This document shows, piece by piece, positions 9,426-18,671 of a DNA stretch of 51,420 nucleotides; within the stretch, counting starts at the first letter, position 1; each line of letters starts with the position of its first letter. The notes under the pieces are model-generated. The model ran no database searches. It saw only the letters and a list, made by a program, of their open reading frames with translations, and was not told the origin of the DNA. Position numbers and translations under genes: made by a program. The DNA is from an uncultured Akkermansia sp. (GTDB taxonomy: Bacteria; Verrucomicrobiota; Verrucomicrobiia; Verrucomicrobiales; Akkermansiaceae): assembly GCA_947601655.1 (NCBI GenBank), contig CANQGG010000010.1, positions 1-51,420 on the forward strand. Direction: 5' to 3'.

Positions 9426-9599
9426 GATTCTTGTTGTAAATCACTCGTAGCTCGTAGTACGCTGCACAAGAAAGAAAAATGACATCTGCTACACATCTCC
9501 ATCACACTTCATTACGGGGTTCACCCCCTAACAAGCTCTCAGGGAAAATCTACCAGCCTCCGCTCAGGTTTGCAAGCTTATTCCAATTTTCCCACCTCC

Positions 9600-10805
9600 T
9601 CATCTCAACATATTGATGGCTTGTCGAGTTGCACTAAGCGCACGGCAAATATCCTCTGCCGTGTTGTATATCGCTACAGAATAGCGTGTTGTACCAGTGA
9701 TGCCGAGTGACTGCATGAGCGGCTGGCAGCAGTGATGCCCCGTGCGCACAGCAACATTCATTTGATCCAGCAAGGTACCAAGGTCATAATGATGCACTTC
9801 CGGGATATGGATAGAAACGAGAGAAGAATGCTGCTGATTCTCCCCACCAAGTACCTGCACTCCCGGTAGATCCAGCAAACCAGTCACAAGTTGGTGCATG
9901 AGATCCTTTTCGTGGTTGTGAATGGCGGGTAAACCAACCCTCTGCACGTAGCGCAGAGCTTCTGCCAGCACAATATCCCCACAAATATTCGGTGTGCCTG
10001 CCTCGTATTTGAAGGGGAGCTTATTGTAAGTAGTGCGAGCGAATGTCACCTCGCTAATCATCTCACCACCCCCTTTCCATGGAGGGAGTGATTCAAGAAG
10101 ATCCTCTCTTCCCCAAAGCACTCCTGTACCAGTGGGGCCGTATATCTTATGCCCAGAAAATGCAAAAAAATCACATCCAAGTCCCTGAACATCCACCGCT
10201 TCATGTGCCACAGCCTGCGCGCCATCAATGAGCACCAGAGCACCCACCTCCTTTGCCAAGCGCGTAATCTCCTCCACCGGCAAACGCACCCCCAAAGCAT
10301 TTGATACCACCGGTACCGCCACCACTCTCGTGCGCTCGCTGAGCATGTCAGTGTACGCCGATGTGTCAAAACTTAGATCCGCCGTCAGCGGTACAACGCG
10401 CAGCATCGCCCCCACGCGTTCACAAAGCATTTGCCAAGGCACGATATTGGAGTGGTGCGCATCAGTGGAAATGATGATTTCATCCCCTTCCCGCACACGC
10501 CCGGAAAGAGCCAACACCTGCGCCGCAAGATTGATCCCCTCTGTGCAGCCAGAAGTGAAAAGAATTTCTTTCTCCGAAAAGGCGTGCAAAAATTGAGAAA
10601 CGTAACTTCGCGCTGCCTCGTGTGCTTCTGTTGCAAGACGGCTTGTGCGATGAGCACCACGGTGCACATTAGCGTTGGTGTGGCAATAAAAATTATGCAA
10701 TGCTTCCAATACACAGCGGGGCTTCTGGGTGGTTGCCGCGTTGTCAAGATAAACGACACCCGGTTCATCGGCCCGTGAATCAAAAAATGGGAAATCATCC
10801 TTCAT
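9600..10805 (-). CDS. sufS: Cysteine desulfurase, SufS type
   Basis: A PLP enzyme that takes sulfur from cysteine for Fe-S cluster assembly in the cytoplasm. The 401 residues carry the PLP lysine in SGHKIYGPTGTG (K220), the PLP contact region TDAHHSNIVPWQ and the persulfide cysteine in RTGHHCCQPLM (C359). This longer RTGHHC loop context is SufS-like rather than IscS/NifS-like. Its start overlaps the stop of the upstream gene by four bases (ATGA), so translation is probably coupled. No sufBCD or sufE/sufU is in the window, so the sulfur acceptor lies elsewhere. Confidence 0.95.
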   Translation of the reverse strand: MKDDFPFFDSRADEPGVVYLDNAATTQKPRCVLEALHNFYCHTNANVHRGAHRTSRLATEAHEAARSYVSQFLHAFSEKEILFTSGCTEGINLAAQVLALSGRVREGDEIIISTDAHHSNIVPWQMLCERVGAMLRVVPLTADLSFDTSAYTDMLSERTRVVAVPVVSNALGVRLPVEEITRLAKEVGALVLIDGAQAVAHEAVDVQGLGCDFFAFSGHKIYGPTGTGVLWGREDLLESLPPWKGGGEMISEVTFARTTYNKLPFKYEAGTPNICGDIVLAEALRYVQRVGLPAIHNHEKDLMHQLVTGLLDLPGVQVLGGENQQHSSLVSIHIPEVHHYDLGTLLDQMNVAVRTGHHCCQPLMQSLGITGTTRYSVAIYNTAEDICRALSATRQAINMLR

Positions 10806-12214
10806 GAATCATGTCCCCCTTTCAAATGCTCCGCCATGCGATGTGCCTCCGGCGGCACATACTCCTTCCAAGCCTCATTTCCCTCATTAATCATGCGAAT
10901 GATGTCTCTCGGCGTTCGCGTGAGAAGCTTCTGGTTGAAATAAGGAACCTCAACGATGCGTCCGTTTTCTATGAGGTGTTGGTAGAGGTAGCGGTACTTT
11001 TCCGGAGCTCGATAGGTGCCAGCGGTAACAAATTCCCCACTGGTACGATTAATCCACGGCGTAACATAGCACTTTGTCTGGCTCAAGAAAATATGTGCCA
11101 TGCTTCCAAGGATGCCGCCCGGCATATCCGCCGCCCACTTCTCCTTAAAGAGTTCATGCAGTAAACCGATGGAAAGAGCAATAGCCACGGGTTCCTTCGT
11201 GAACTGGTTCAGCAGAGTAGATATACGATGAAAATGGGTTATATTTGTCACCAGGACTGTTTTGCCCAGCTCTGCCAAGGCATCCACGCGATCCAGGAAA
11301 TCCAATAAGTCTACCTCTTCCCCGCGCAGTAAGTTTGAAAGAGATATCTCACAAATATCGATTTCTCTCGCTTTCTGCTCCTCAGTGAGACCGCTGGAAA
11401 ACTTAGAACGAACGCTGTCCATCATCTCTAAATGAATCTTGCAGAGGGGAAGGAAACTGCCACGCATCAAGACAATCGGTCGCTTGTAGAGAAAATCGCT
11501 CGGTTGCTGTACTGAGTTCCCTTCCGGACAAAACAATGTCGCCTCCGATAATCCACTGCGCACCAACTGCAATGCCAGAATCCTATTGTCAAACATGCTA
11601 AACCCATTTCCGGAAAATCTCATCAAATCAACTTCGTACAAACTGCGATCCAGATTCTCTCCGACGCAGTGCACGAATTCCTCCATTCGATCGCGCTTAT
11701 AAAAAAGCGCGTAGAGGAGATTCACTCCCAATATGCCGAGCACGCGCTTCTGCACGTCCTGATCTGGCACGATCAATCGTACGTGCATGATAAAGTCACT
11801 CGGCTCAGCACCTGGTTTCAGCTGAAAACGTACGCCGATCCACGCAGCCCATGGGCCTTGATCGCGATAGCCCTTGCACTTTGCTGTGTTACAGAAGGAG
11901 AAAAAGCAGGTGTCCTTGCCACGTTTCTCACCAAGCCGATTAATCAGCTGGCTGTACTCGTAATCCATCATCTGCCTCAAGCGATCCTCTGATACATAGC
12001 GACGCGTGTTTCCGTACAGAGCATCGCTCACGGTCATATCGTACGCCGATATGGTCTTAGCAACGGTCCCTGCCGCTCCAGAAGAGCGAAAAAACCAGTT
12101 GGCCGTCTCTTGTCCAGCTCCGATCTCAGCGAAAGAGCCATAGATCGCATTATCCATGTTGATAAAAAACGCCTTTTCCTGTGTTGCAGCGAGTGTCTGG
12201 AATTCGGTACTCAT
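10802..12214 (-). CDS. Conserved protein of unknown function, coupled to sufS
   Basis: 470 residues with no signal peptide or convincing membrane segment, so probably cytoplasmic. The N-terminus (LAATQEKAFFINMDNAIYGS, then AEIGAGQETANWFFR) matches, from memory, a widely conserved bacterial family that databases often mislabel as a TonB-dependent receptor; nothing here looks like an outer-membrane barrel. It contains scattered cysteines (CFFSFCNTAKC) that could bind metal. It overlaps sufS by four bases and starts 40 bases after the PBP stop, suggesting one transcript of three genes. A role near Fe-S assembly is suggested only by that overlap. Confidence 0.75.
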   Translation of the reverse strand: MSTEFQTLAATQEKAFFINMDNAIYGSFAEIGAGQETANWFFRSSGAAGTVAKTISAYDMTVSDALYGNTRRYVSEDRLRQMMDYEYSQLINRLGEKRGKDTCFFSFCNTAKCKGYRDQGPWAAWIGVRFQLKPGAEPSDFIMHVRLIVPDQDVQKRVLGILGVNLLYALFYKRDRMEEFVHCVGENLDRSLYEVDLMRFSGNGFSMFDNRILALQLVRSGLSEATLFCPEGNSVQQPSDFLYKRPIVLMRGSFLPLCKIHLEMMDSVRSKFSSGLTEEQKAREIDICEISLSNLLRGEEVDLLDFLDRVDALAELGKTVLVTNITHFHRISTLLNQFTKEPVAIALSIGLLHELFKEKWAADMPGGILGSMAHIFLSQTKCYVTPWINRTSGEFVTAGTYRAPEKYRYLYQHLIENGRIVEVPYFNQKLLTRTPRDIIRMINEGNEAWKEYVPPEAHRMAEHLKGGHDS

Positions 12215-12254
12215 AGCGGTTCGTTAATTCAGGTTATTAGACGATAGAAACGGC

Positions 12255-14858
12255 TTAAAGTTTGAGAAGAGGACGTGGCATTTTGCGCAATGGCAGGGGC
12301 ATGCGCAACTGAATTTCGCTGTTGACAAAAGAGGAATCCTCTTCCTCATCTGTGTCATCAGCCGGCAAAGCTTCTTCTTCTTGCGATCCAACAATTCCTC
12401 CCGCTACAGCTGTATCTTCTTTGTATTTAGGACATAGCGTTTGTTGGCAGCCGTATGGATCCTCCCCCTGCAATGCCAATCCTTTAGGCAGAATCGGAGC
12501 AATCGGAAGTACACGTGAAAACATGTTATTCCCCCGTGTATCCAATAGATCGCTCAACGAAGGACTGCCGTCCCCATGCACGGTACAGGCGCTCAGCGTA
12601 ACATCTCCCTTCGGGAAATACTCCACGTAGGTGGGGCGCACGTAACTTGGTTTGCCATCGCGAACGACAGTTTCGTAGCAAAAGTTGGTAGCCTGCTGTC
12701 CCGAATAACGGCAAATCTCAACTGCCTCCGTATCCGATGAAGGCTCAATTGGCTTGTCTTCGTAAGAACCACGGGCTTGCTGCATTACCCGCCCAGTCAC
12801 AGGTCCACACACATCGCTTGCGAATGCTTGAGGGTAGATCGCTCGTCGTTCATTCAGAAAGCCGATCCAAACCCCGCAGGTAAAGGATGAAGTATAGGCA
12901 AAAAGCGCCGCATCTGCAAAATCATAATTGGTTCCACTTTTTGCGGCTCCATTGAAATCATCCGGTAAACAAGATGCCACCCGCACGGCAGCTCCTTCCC
13001 TGAGCGACTCGTGCATGATATTGTGCAATCGATACGCCGTGCAGGACGAAGTACTCCTGTGCATTCGTTTGCCGGCATTGACATGCAGTGGGTTTTCCCA
13101 AAGAATGTTTCCGCTGCTGTCCGTTACCTTGGTGATTACATACGGTGTGATCGGTCGGTTCCCTTTGTTCGGAAAAATGGTGTAAGCCATCACCATCTCT
13201 TTGAGTGACACAGGCTCTGTACCGAGATACACACGGGGATAATACGTCGGATGAGCCTCAGTGCTCCCGGGATTTCGACGCGGAGGAGTAATGCCCGCGC
13301 GTTGTAGGGAGCTGGCGAATGCACGCGCTCCGCGCGGACTCTTTGCTGCCAGTGCCATTCCAAGCCTCGCTGACGCAGCAATTTTCGACCATTCCAGTGC
13401 CTGCCGAGCCGTCACATTGTCCATGTACCTTCCCTTGGACACCTCCATCCCCCATTCCCCTAAAATTCCTTCTTCGCCACCTATTCCCGCTAAACGGTTA
13501 TCCATGGCATCATCCACTAAACGCGATATAGGAGAAAAGCCGTTATCAAAAGCGCACATGTAGAGAAACGGCAGCATAGCAGTGCCGACTGGACGGCGAC
13601 CGTTTTCAATAATATCAAAATTATCGCGCTCGAAATCTCTCCCTGCTACATATACCAGCACGCCTCCTGTCTTGTTATCCACCGCATACACCGCGCCGTC
13701 AATGTAACGGTGTTGATCGTTTGCCGGGTCACGCGGATCGGAGTAGCGTACGTGAGCGTAATCAGGGCGCTCTTCAATCTCCTTCAATCGTTGCTTAAGA
13801 GCCTCCTCTGCCACGCGCTGCAACTTGCTGTCGATAGTAGTGTAAATACGTATCCCCGCGCTTTTCACAATTTCCTCGCCACGCTCCGGGCTGTCAAACA
13901 AATCTATCGCTTGCTGCTGCACGAGAGCATGCAAAAAGGAGGTATGACGTCGCAGCGGATTGGGTCGCACCTCCAGCGGCTGCTGCTTTACACGCTCTGC
14001 TTCCTTTGCGCTCAGGTATCCGGCGCGGTGCATACGTTCAATCACGTCGTTGCGCCATCGTCTATTGAGTTCCGGGTTACGGATGGGATTATAGTTTTCG
14101 GGATTCTTGATAAGAGCCGCCAGACTCGCACTTTCACGCACCGTCAGATCTGCCGGTTCCTTCCCGAAATACCCTAGAGATGCTGCGCGAATGCCGTAGT
14201 ATCCCCGACCAAAATAGATACGATTCAGGTAAAATTCCAAGATCTGCTTCTTGTTGTACCTTTTCTCCAGTCTGCGAGCAAGAAAGATTTCCACTACCTT
14301 ACGCTCATACCGTGTCCCGCCGCGCACCAACGTGCGACGCTCCAAGTCATACGCATTGCGAGCCAATTGTTGCGTAATGGTCGATGCCCCCTGGTTGGCG
14401 TGTCCATGGGAGAGAGCCGCCTCCTTCATTGCTCGCAGAATCCCCACCGGATCATACCCCTCATGGGTCCAAAATGTTTTATCCTCCTGCGCAACCAAAG
14501 CATTCACCATGCTCTGTGAGATGTGGTCGATACCCACATAGCTGCGATTTTCATCAAAAATACGCCCTAACTCGTCTCCATTGCGATCGTAGATGATGCA
14601 CGGATGATCCAAGTTATTCACATCCTCCAGGTTAAACTCATCCGCCCAGCGGCTGTATTTCGCCGTCACCAGCACGAATACGCCATACGCCATACCAAAG
14701 CACAGAATAAGCGTCACCAGCCCCATCAGGAGCAGGCGCACTACTACTCGCCCTCGCCCGCCACTTCGCCCCGATTGTCCAGCGCGTCGCGCCTGCCCGC
14801 CTGCGCGCTGCCCCTCAGCCATGGCTCGGCGGTGCAGGTATTCATCATCTAGCGCCAC
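12255..14858 (-). CDS. Class A penicillin-binding protein: intact GT51 glycosyltransferase, degenerate transpeptidase
   Basis: An inner-membrane peptidoglycan polymerase. A basic cytoplasmic tail is followed by one membrane segment (about residues 43-65). The GT51 domain is intact: EDKTFWTHEGYDP, GASTITQQLARN, then YNKKQILEFYLNRIYFGRG. The transpeptidase domain aligns well, but the SxxK tetrad is Thr-Ala-Met-Leu (TAML, residues 426-429, in RRPVGTAMLPFLY) and SxN reads SKI; only KSGT is intact. The nucleophilic Ser and the Lys are therefore both absent. The frame can start at GTG 14867, but that codon sits in the -10 box. GTG at 14858 lies seven bases after the box and fits a leaderless start. 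The C-terminus is an acidic linker with a basic end. Confidence 0.9.
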   Translation of the reverse strand: MALDDEYLHRRAMAEGQRAGGQARRAGQSGRSGGRGRVVVRLLLMGLVTLILCFGMAYGVFVLVTAKYSRWADEFNLEDVNNLDHPCIIYDRNGDELGRIFDENRSYVGIDHISQSMVNALVAQEDKTFWTHEGYDPVGILRAMKEAALSHGHANQGASTITQQLARNAYDLERRTLVRGGTRYERKVVEIFLARRLEKRYNKKQILEFYLNRIYFGRGYYGIRAASLGYFGKEPADLTVRESASLAALIKNPENYNPIRNPELNRRWRNDVIERMHRAGYLSAKEAERVKQQPLEVRPNPLRRHTSFLHALVQQQAIDLFDSPERGEEIVKSAGIRIYTTIDSKLQRVAEEALKQRLKEIEERPDYAHVRYSDPRDPANDQHRYIDGAVYAVDNKTGGVLVYVAGRDFERDNFDIIENGRRPVGTAMLPFLYMCAFDNGFSPISRLVDDAMDNRLAGIGGEEGILGEWGMEVSKGRYMDNVTARQALEWSKIAASARLGMALAAKSPRGARAFASSLQRAGITPPRRNPGSTEAHPTYYPRVYLGTEPVSLKEMVMAYTIFPNKGNRPITPYVITKVTDSSGNILWENPLHVNAGKRMHRSTSSCTAYRLHNIMHESLREGAAVRVASCLPDDFNGAAKSGTNYDFADAALFAYTSSFTCGVWIGFLNERRAIYPQAFASDVCGPVTGRVMQQARGSYEDKPIEPSSDTEAVEICRYSGQQATNFCYETVVRDGKPSYVRPTYVEYFPKGDVTLSACTVHGDGSPSLSDLLDTRGNNMFSRVLPIAPILPKGLALQGEDPYGCQQTLCPKYKEDTAVAGGIVGSQEEEALPADDTDEEEDSSFVNSEIQLRMPLPLRKMPRPLLKL

Positions 14859-14865
14859 CGCCGCC

Positions 14866-14894
14866 ACTTTACCACGTCTCTTCCTTCATGGCAA
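14866..14894 (-). promoter_or_regulatory. Promoter of the PBP gene
   Basis: TTGCCA (14889-14894), 17 bases, TAAAGT (14866-14871). The GTG at 14858 lies seven bases beyond, so the transcript should be leaderless. It is divergent from the promoter at 14946. Confidence 0.6.
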
Positions 14895-14945
14895 GTGGCA
14901 ATATTTCTCCCGGCATTCCCGCATTTGGACAAAAAGTTTTTAAGA

Positions 14946-14974
14946 TTGACTTTGTAAGGACTCAGCACTAAAAT
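14946..14974 (+). promoter_or_regulatory. Promoter of the lipoprotein-tyrA operon
   Basis: TTGACT (14946-14951), 17 bases, TAAAAT (14969-14974). It leaves a leader of about 16 bases before ATG 14997. Confidence 0.7.
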
Positions 14975-14996
14975 CCGCCAAAAGGTTGCTTGTTGT

Positions 14997-15620
14997 ATGA
15001 CGAGGATGAAGAGGTACCTGACAATCGGGCTTGCGACATTACTGGCTGCGAGTATGAGTTCGTGCATCTTGGATCCGGACCCCCTGCCGGAAATGCCCTA
15101 TCGCCCTCGCAAGGTGACAGAGCCTGCTCCTCAACCAGCAGAGCAACCCATCGAACCAATGAGCTGGGAGAAAGCTCCGATGGCTTCCGAGTTTATCACT
15201 CCCGCCGAAACACAGTCTGCCCCCCAGCCCCGGGAGCAACAGGTGAAAACGCCTGCCACGCCGGCGCCGAATCCCGGGCCTCCATCCATAACCGAGTCGT
15301 CTGCTCCGGAACCGGAAACAGCAAAAAATCAACCTGCTCCTCAACCCCAGGTTATCCAGCTTCCCACGGTTTCCCCCTCCTCCTCGACCGAGGGCTCGAA
15401 ACCTGAGACTCCCGCGGCGGCAACGGTGGATCTTAAGCAAATTACTAACACCGGCCCCATCCCGACGGCAGTGCGCGTGGAGGGCGACCCGACACGCGTA
15501 TGGAATCCCCTGGATCCCAGCAAAAAGATTCGCATCATTGACTCTAAGACTAATCAGCCCTACCCGAGCGGTAAAAAGCTGAAAGTGCGAGGGACCAATT
15601 TCCAATTCTACGTGCCGTGA
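14997..15620 (+). CDS. Proline-rich lipoprotein of unknown function
   Basis: 207 residues. The N-terminus is a lipoprotein signal: a basic start, a hydrophobic stretch and the lipobox SMSSC at about residue 22. The middle (about 35-140) is low-complexity Pro/Glu/Ala/Thr-rich and probably an extended spacer in the cell wall. The last 60 residues (VRVEGDPTRVWNPLDPSKKI) look more ordered and may bind a partner. ATG at 14997 or the in-frame ATG at 15006 could be used. Its stop overlaps the tyrA start (GTGA), so the pair is translationally coupled. I do not recognise a family. Confidence 0.8.
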   Translation: MTRMKRYLTIGLATLLAASMSSCILDPDPLPEMPYRPRKVTEPAPQPAEQPIEPMSWEKAPMASEFITPAETQSAPQPREQQVKTPATPAPNPGPPSITESSAPEPETAKNQPAPQPQVIQLPTVSPSSSTEGSKPETPAAATVDLKQITNTGPIPTAVRVEGDPTRVWNPLDPSKKIRIIDSKTNQPYPSGKKLKVRGTNFQFYVP

Positions 15621-16504
15621 GAGCGGAGAAAGAGGAACCATTCCGCTCCGTGGCAGTCCTTGGCATCGGCCTGCTGGGAGGTTCACTGGCTATGGCGGTA
15701 CGCCGCTTTCTGCCGAAGTGCCAGGTACGCATGTGGGCGCGCCGCGAGCAAACGCTTGCCCAAGCAATCAGCCAGGGGTTGGCGGACTTTGCTGATACGA
15801 ATATTTGCCATGCGGTAGAGGGCGCTGAACTCGTCGTCCTCTGTACTCCAGTGTCCACCTTTGGGCAACTCGTCGAGAAAATACTGCCTTGTTTGGACAA
15901 AAACACTGTCATCACCGATGTGGGTTCTGTAAAGCAGTCTGTGCATGCTTCTATCGGCAATCTTCTCACCGTAAAAGGGTACTCCTTTATCGGTTCACAT
16001 CCTATGGCCGGTGCAGAAAAACAGGGACTTTCTCACGCCAGAGCTGACCTCTTCCAGGGTACTACTGTGGCCCTGGTGAATCCACACCACGTTCCGGACA
16101 GTAAGCTGCTTCATCTCGCAAAATTTTGGGAAAGCTTGGGCTGCCGTCCTCTTCTCCTGCAACCAGCCGAACATGATGATGCCGTCGCGAGGATCTCGCA
16201 CCTGCCGCACGTGTTGTCCGCTCTCTGTGCCCGCAACGCCATGAGCGGCGACGCCTCCCCAAGCACTCTCTCAGCGCTGGCGTCCTCCGGCTTTCGGGAT
16301 ACGACACGCGTCTGCCATGGTAATGCAGAGATGTGGACGGATATACTGATAGCAAACAAGGAACCAGTGCTTAAAGCGACGAGTGACTGCATGAACGATC
16401 TGGCAACCCTTCGCCGACTTTTGGAGCAGGAGGACCGGGCGAGCATCAATGCATGGCTCGAGCGTGCGCGTCTGAACCGCTCAGATCTCTTGCCAAACGC
16501 CTGA
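15617..16504 (+). CDS. tyrA: Prephenate dehydrogenase
   Basis: Oxidises and decarboxylates prephenate (or arogenate) with NAD(P) in tyrosine biosynthesis. The Rossmann motif is VLGIGLLGGSLAMAV near the N-terminus, followed by DVGSVKQSV, the substrate-site motif GSHPMAGAEKQG, and the helical dimer domain with HDDAVARISHLPHVLS. The 295 residues suit a stand-alone TyrA; there is no fused chorismate mutase or ACT domain. It starts at GTG 15617, overlapping the lipoprotein stop by four bases. Cofactor and substrate preference cannot be told from sequence by eye. Confidence 0.93.
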   Translation: MRAEKEEPFRSVAVLGIGLLGGSLAMAVRRFLPKCQVRMWARREQTLAQAISQGLADFADTNICHAVEGAELVVLCTPVSTFGQLVEKILPCLDKNTVITDVGSVKQSVHASIGNLLTVKGYSFIGSHPMAGAEKQGLSHARADLFQGTTVALVNPHHVPDSKLLHLAKFWESLGCRPLLLQPAEHDDAVARISHLPHVLSALCARNAMSGDASPSTLSALASSGFRDTTRVCHGNAEMWTDILIANKEPVLKATSDCMNDLATLRRLLEQEDRASINAWLERARLNRSDLLPNA

Positions 16505-16515
16505 ATCAATACGGC

Positions 16516-18030
16516 TTACTTCACCTCGACGATCTTTTCCTCCTCCACCAGGCCAACGGGGGCTGGAGCAGAAGATGTACCGTCCAGAGCAACACTTTCC
16601 ACTGTCACGGCCTCATTCGATGCGTTCTCAATAGTCATCCCATTGAGTGCGGGCGTGGAATCCGGCAGACCCTCGCCTATGCACATGTCTCCCAACCAGA
16701 CATAAAACCCAGGATCAAGATGTTCGGCAGGATTTCCCTTGACCCATGTCACTCGAATCGCTTCTTTGTTGGCGGACATATCAATGGGATAAAGTACCGT
16801 ATCCTTGTCCCAGCAAATCGCTCCTTCTTTGAAAACAAGTCTGGCTGTATGCTGCCCGTTGCCCACAGTAAGTACAAGAGCTTCTGTATTCTGCCATCCT
16901 TCTTTGCCTCCGTTGCCAAGAGCAACTTTCACTTGTACAGAGAAGCCCTTTGATACATCTACTCCATCCGGCCAGACGTTTTCCAATTTGCTGCCACCAT
17001 TCATAACAAGCCTCTCACCGTTCAGGGTAACACCCTCCTTGCCCTTAGCTTCCTCAAAAAGCATAGAAGCGCTCCGATCAAATTTAGCGGACGCTTTTCT
17101 CGGCAGACCCGCAGAGCGCCCAGCATAGCCCATCGTGCGAGCAATAAGTCCGGCCATGATGAGATCCCCTTGCAACGTGGGATGCAGCTTATCCTTTGGG
17201 TTAACAAAAGAAGCGACGGCGCGCCCCGGCGTTTCCTCACAAGTCTTATCGACGAGACCCTCATTGAGGTCCACATAGATCGCCTTCTTCTTCTTCGCAA
17301 GAGAGGCGTACTGCTTGTTGAGATTTTGCAGAACGCATTTATAGTCTTCCGCCGTGTTATTGATCGGCGTTTCACCCCATGCTGGAATGGAAAGAAGCAC
17401 CACTCGAACTTTGGGATTCACCTTGCGTAGCGCGTCAATAATCACGGGAAGATCACCGCCTTTACTTGAAGTGAGCGCTTTGCTTACCTCTGAGATGCTT
17501 TTTGCAATTCCCCCTCGTCTCCCATAGTCGCTCAGCGTATCGTTGGTACCCAGGAGAATGAAACATGTATCAGGCTTTTCATTCAACTGTCGGTCAGTTT
17601 TGTCTGCCTGCGGAAGTTTAAGCCAGTCGAAGATATCCGTGCCTCCAAGGCGCTGGCTCGTATGTTTGCGACCGGATGTCTCGTAGGCACGCTGGGAACT
17701 CATCGCGGCATGCTTATTCTGAAAAGGCATGCCGAGGTACGTTGTACCTCGTTCAATAAGCTCGCTCTTGTTTCCTACTGCGGTGTTGTTGCCTACCTCA
17801 ATACCAATTTCATCATACTTGATTCCATTGTCGACGAAAATTTTATGCAGGGCCCATCTGTAAGAAGGAGCTTCATAACCATGCGTAATGGAATCTCCGA
17901 TGTAGAGAACATGTCCCAACTCCGGTGAGAGTTTCATGGGAGAGCGAGTCTCCTTGGAGATTCCTGAACATATGCATGCCTCGGCTATCACACCGAGCAC
18001 CGCCAGCCGAATAACACCTCTCTGGAACAT
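16516..18030 (-). CDS. Secreted SGNH/GDSL hydrolase with C-terminal beta-sandwich-like region
   Basis: Probably an exported esterase, for example a carbohydrate deacetylase. A signal peptide covers about residues 1-25. SGNH block I is YIGDSITHGYE (nucleophile Ser47), block III is ILLGTNDTLSDYG, and block V is DKLHPTLQGD with the Asp-His pair. The last 180 residues read like a secreted beta-sandwich (NVWPDGVDVSKGFSVQVKVA). The frame opens at TTG 18051, but ATG 18030 lies seven bases after a -10 box and gives a proper signal peptide. Substrate is unknown. It ends 11 bases from the convergent tyrA. Confidence 0.88.
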   Translation of the reverse strand: MFQRGVIRLAVLGVIAEACICSGISKETRSPMKLSPELGHVLYIGDSITHGYEAPSYRWALHKIFVDNGIKYDEIGIEVGNNTAVGNKSELIERGTTYLGMPFQNKHAAMSSQRAYETSGRKHTSQRLGGTDIFDWLKLPQADKTDRQLNEKPDTCFILLGTNDTLSDYGRRGGIAKSISEVSKALTSSKGGDLPVIIDALRKVNPKVRVVLLSIPAWGETPINNTAEDYKCVLQNLNKQYASLAKKKKAIYVDLNEGLVDKTCEETPGRAVASFVNPKDKLHPTLQGDLIMAGLIARTMGYAGRSAGLPRKASAKFDRSASMLFEEAKGKEGVTLNGERLVMNGGSKLENVWPDGVDVSKGFSVQVKVALGNGGKEGWQNTEALVLTVGNGQHTARLVFKEGAICWDKDTVLYPIDMSANKEAIRVTWVKGNPAEHLDPGFYVWLGDMCIGEGLPDSTPALNGMTIENASNEAVTVESVALDGTSSAPAPVGLVEEEKIVEVK

Positions 18031-18037
18031 GCCCCAG

Positions 18038-18067
18038 AGTCTACCTGACAAGACCTCAACTTTGCAA
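18038..18067 (-). promoter_or_regulatory. Promoter of the SGNH hydrolase gene
   Basis: TTGCAA (18062-18067), 18 bases, TAGACT (18038-18043), then seven bases to ATG 18030. A leaderless transcript is expected. Confidence 0.6.
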
Positions 18068-18123
18068 GAAAAAAGAATAGAGAAGCCGGTTAAAATACGA
18101 TAAAAATTCGCGAGATGAGTCCA

Positions 18124-18645
18124 TCACGCAATATTTGCACCGAGATACTTGCTAATCTCGTACAGACCGGCGTAGATGCGAGGATCCACAGCCTTGCCGC
18201 TGGCGCGCTGTCGAGCAAGCCACGCATCTGCCCGGTCAAAAGAGAGGCAGTGCACGGTGATACGCTCACCCTGCACCCCGCCGCCATCGCCTACCCGATG
18301 CAAACCGACAGCGAGGAAAAAGGAAAGATATTCAGAGGTGATTCCAGGAGAGGATGGCCCCTCGTAGAGGAGGAGCATTTTCTTCGCTTCGAAACCCGTT
18401 TCCTCCATGAGTTCGCGGCGGGCAGCTGTTTCTGCGTCTTCGTCCCCCTCATCACCGATGAGTCCGGCCGGGAAACAGATGCTCTGTCTGCTTATGGCGG
18501 GGCGGAATTCCTCAACCAGTACAATTTCTCGTCGATCTGTGAGGGTGAAAATCATGGCGGCGGATGTACGGCGCACCCGCTCGCAGTACTCCCAGCGTCC
18601 CTCACGCACTAAGTTGAGGAAGCGCCCTGCGTAAAGCATTTCCAT
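18124..18645 (-). CDS. Nudix hydrolase, ADP-sugar pyrophosphatase type
   Basis: 173 residues with a Nudix box, ETAARRELMEETGFEA, preceded by FPAGLIGDEGDED. The glycine-to-glutamate spacing is about two residues longer than in the usual ADP-ribose pyrophosphatase motif. Such enzymes hydrolyse nucleoside diphosphates linked to a sugar. Chosen start: ATG 18645, 11 bases after GGAGG, one of the few clear Shine-Dalgarno sites here. The longer upstream frame would run into the aminotransferase gene. It follows that gene by 26 bases and probably shares its transcript. Confidence 0.88.
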   Translation of the reverse strand: MEMLYAGRFLNLVREGRWEYCERVRRTSAAMIFTLTDRREIVLVEEFRPAISRQSICFPAGLIGDEGDEDAETAARRELMEETGFEAKKMLLLYEGPSSPGITSEYLSFFLAVGLHRVGDGGGVQGERITVHCLSFDRADAWLARQRASGKAVDPRIYAGLYEISKYLGANIA

Positions 18646-18671
18646 ACCAGATATTTCCTCCCGGTGAGAGC

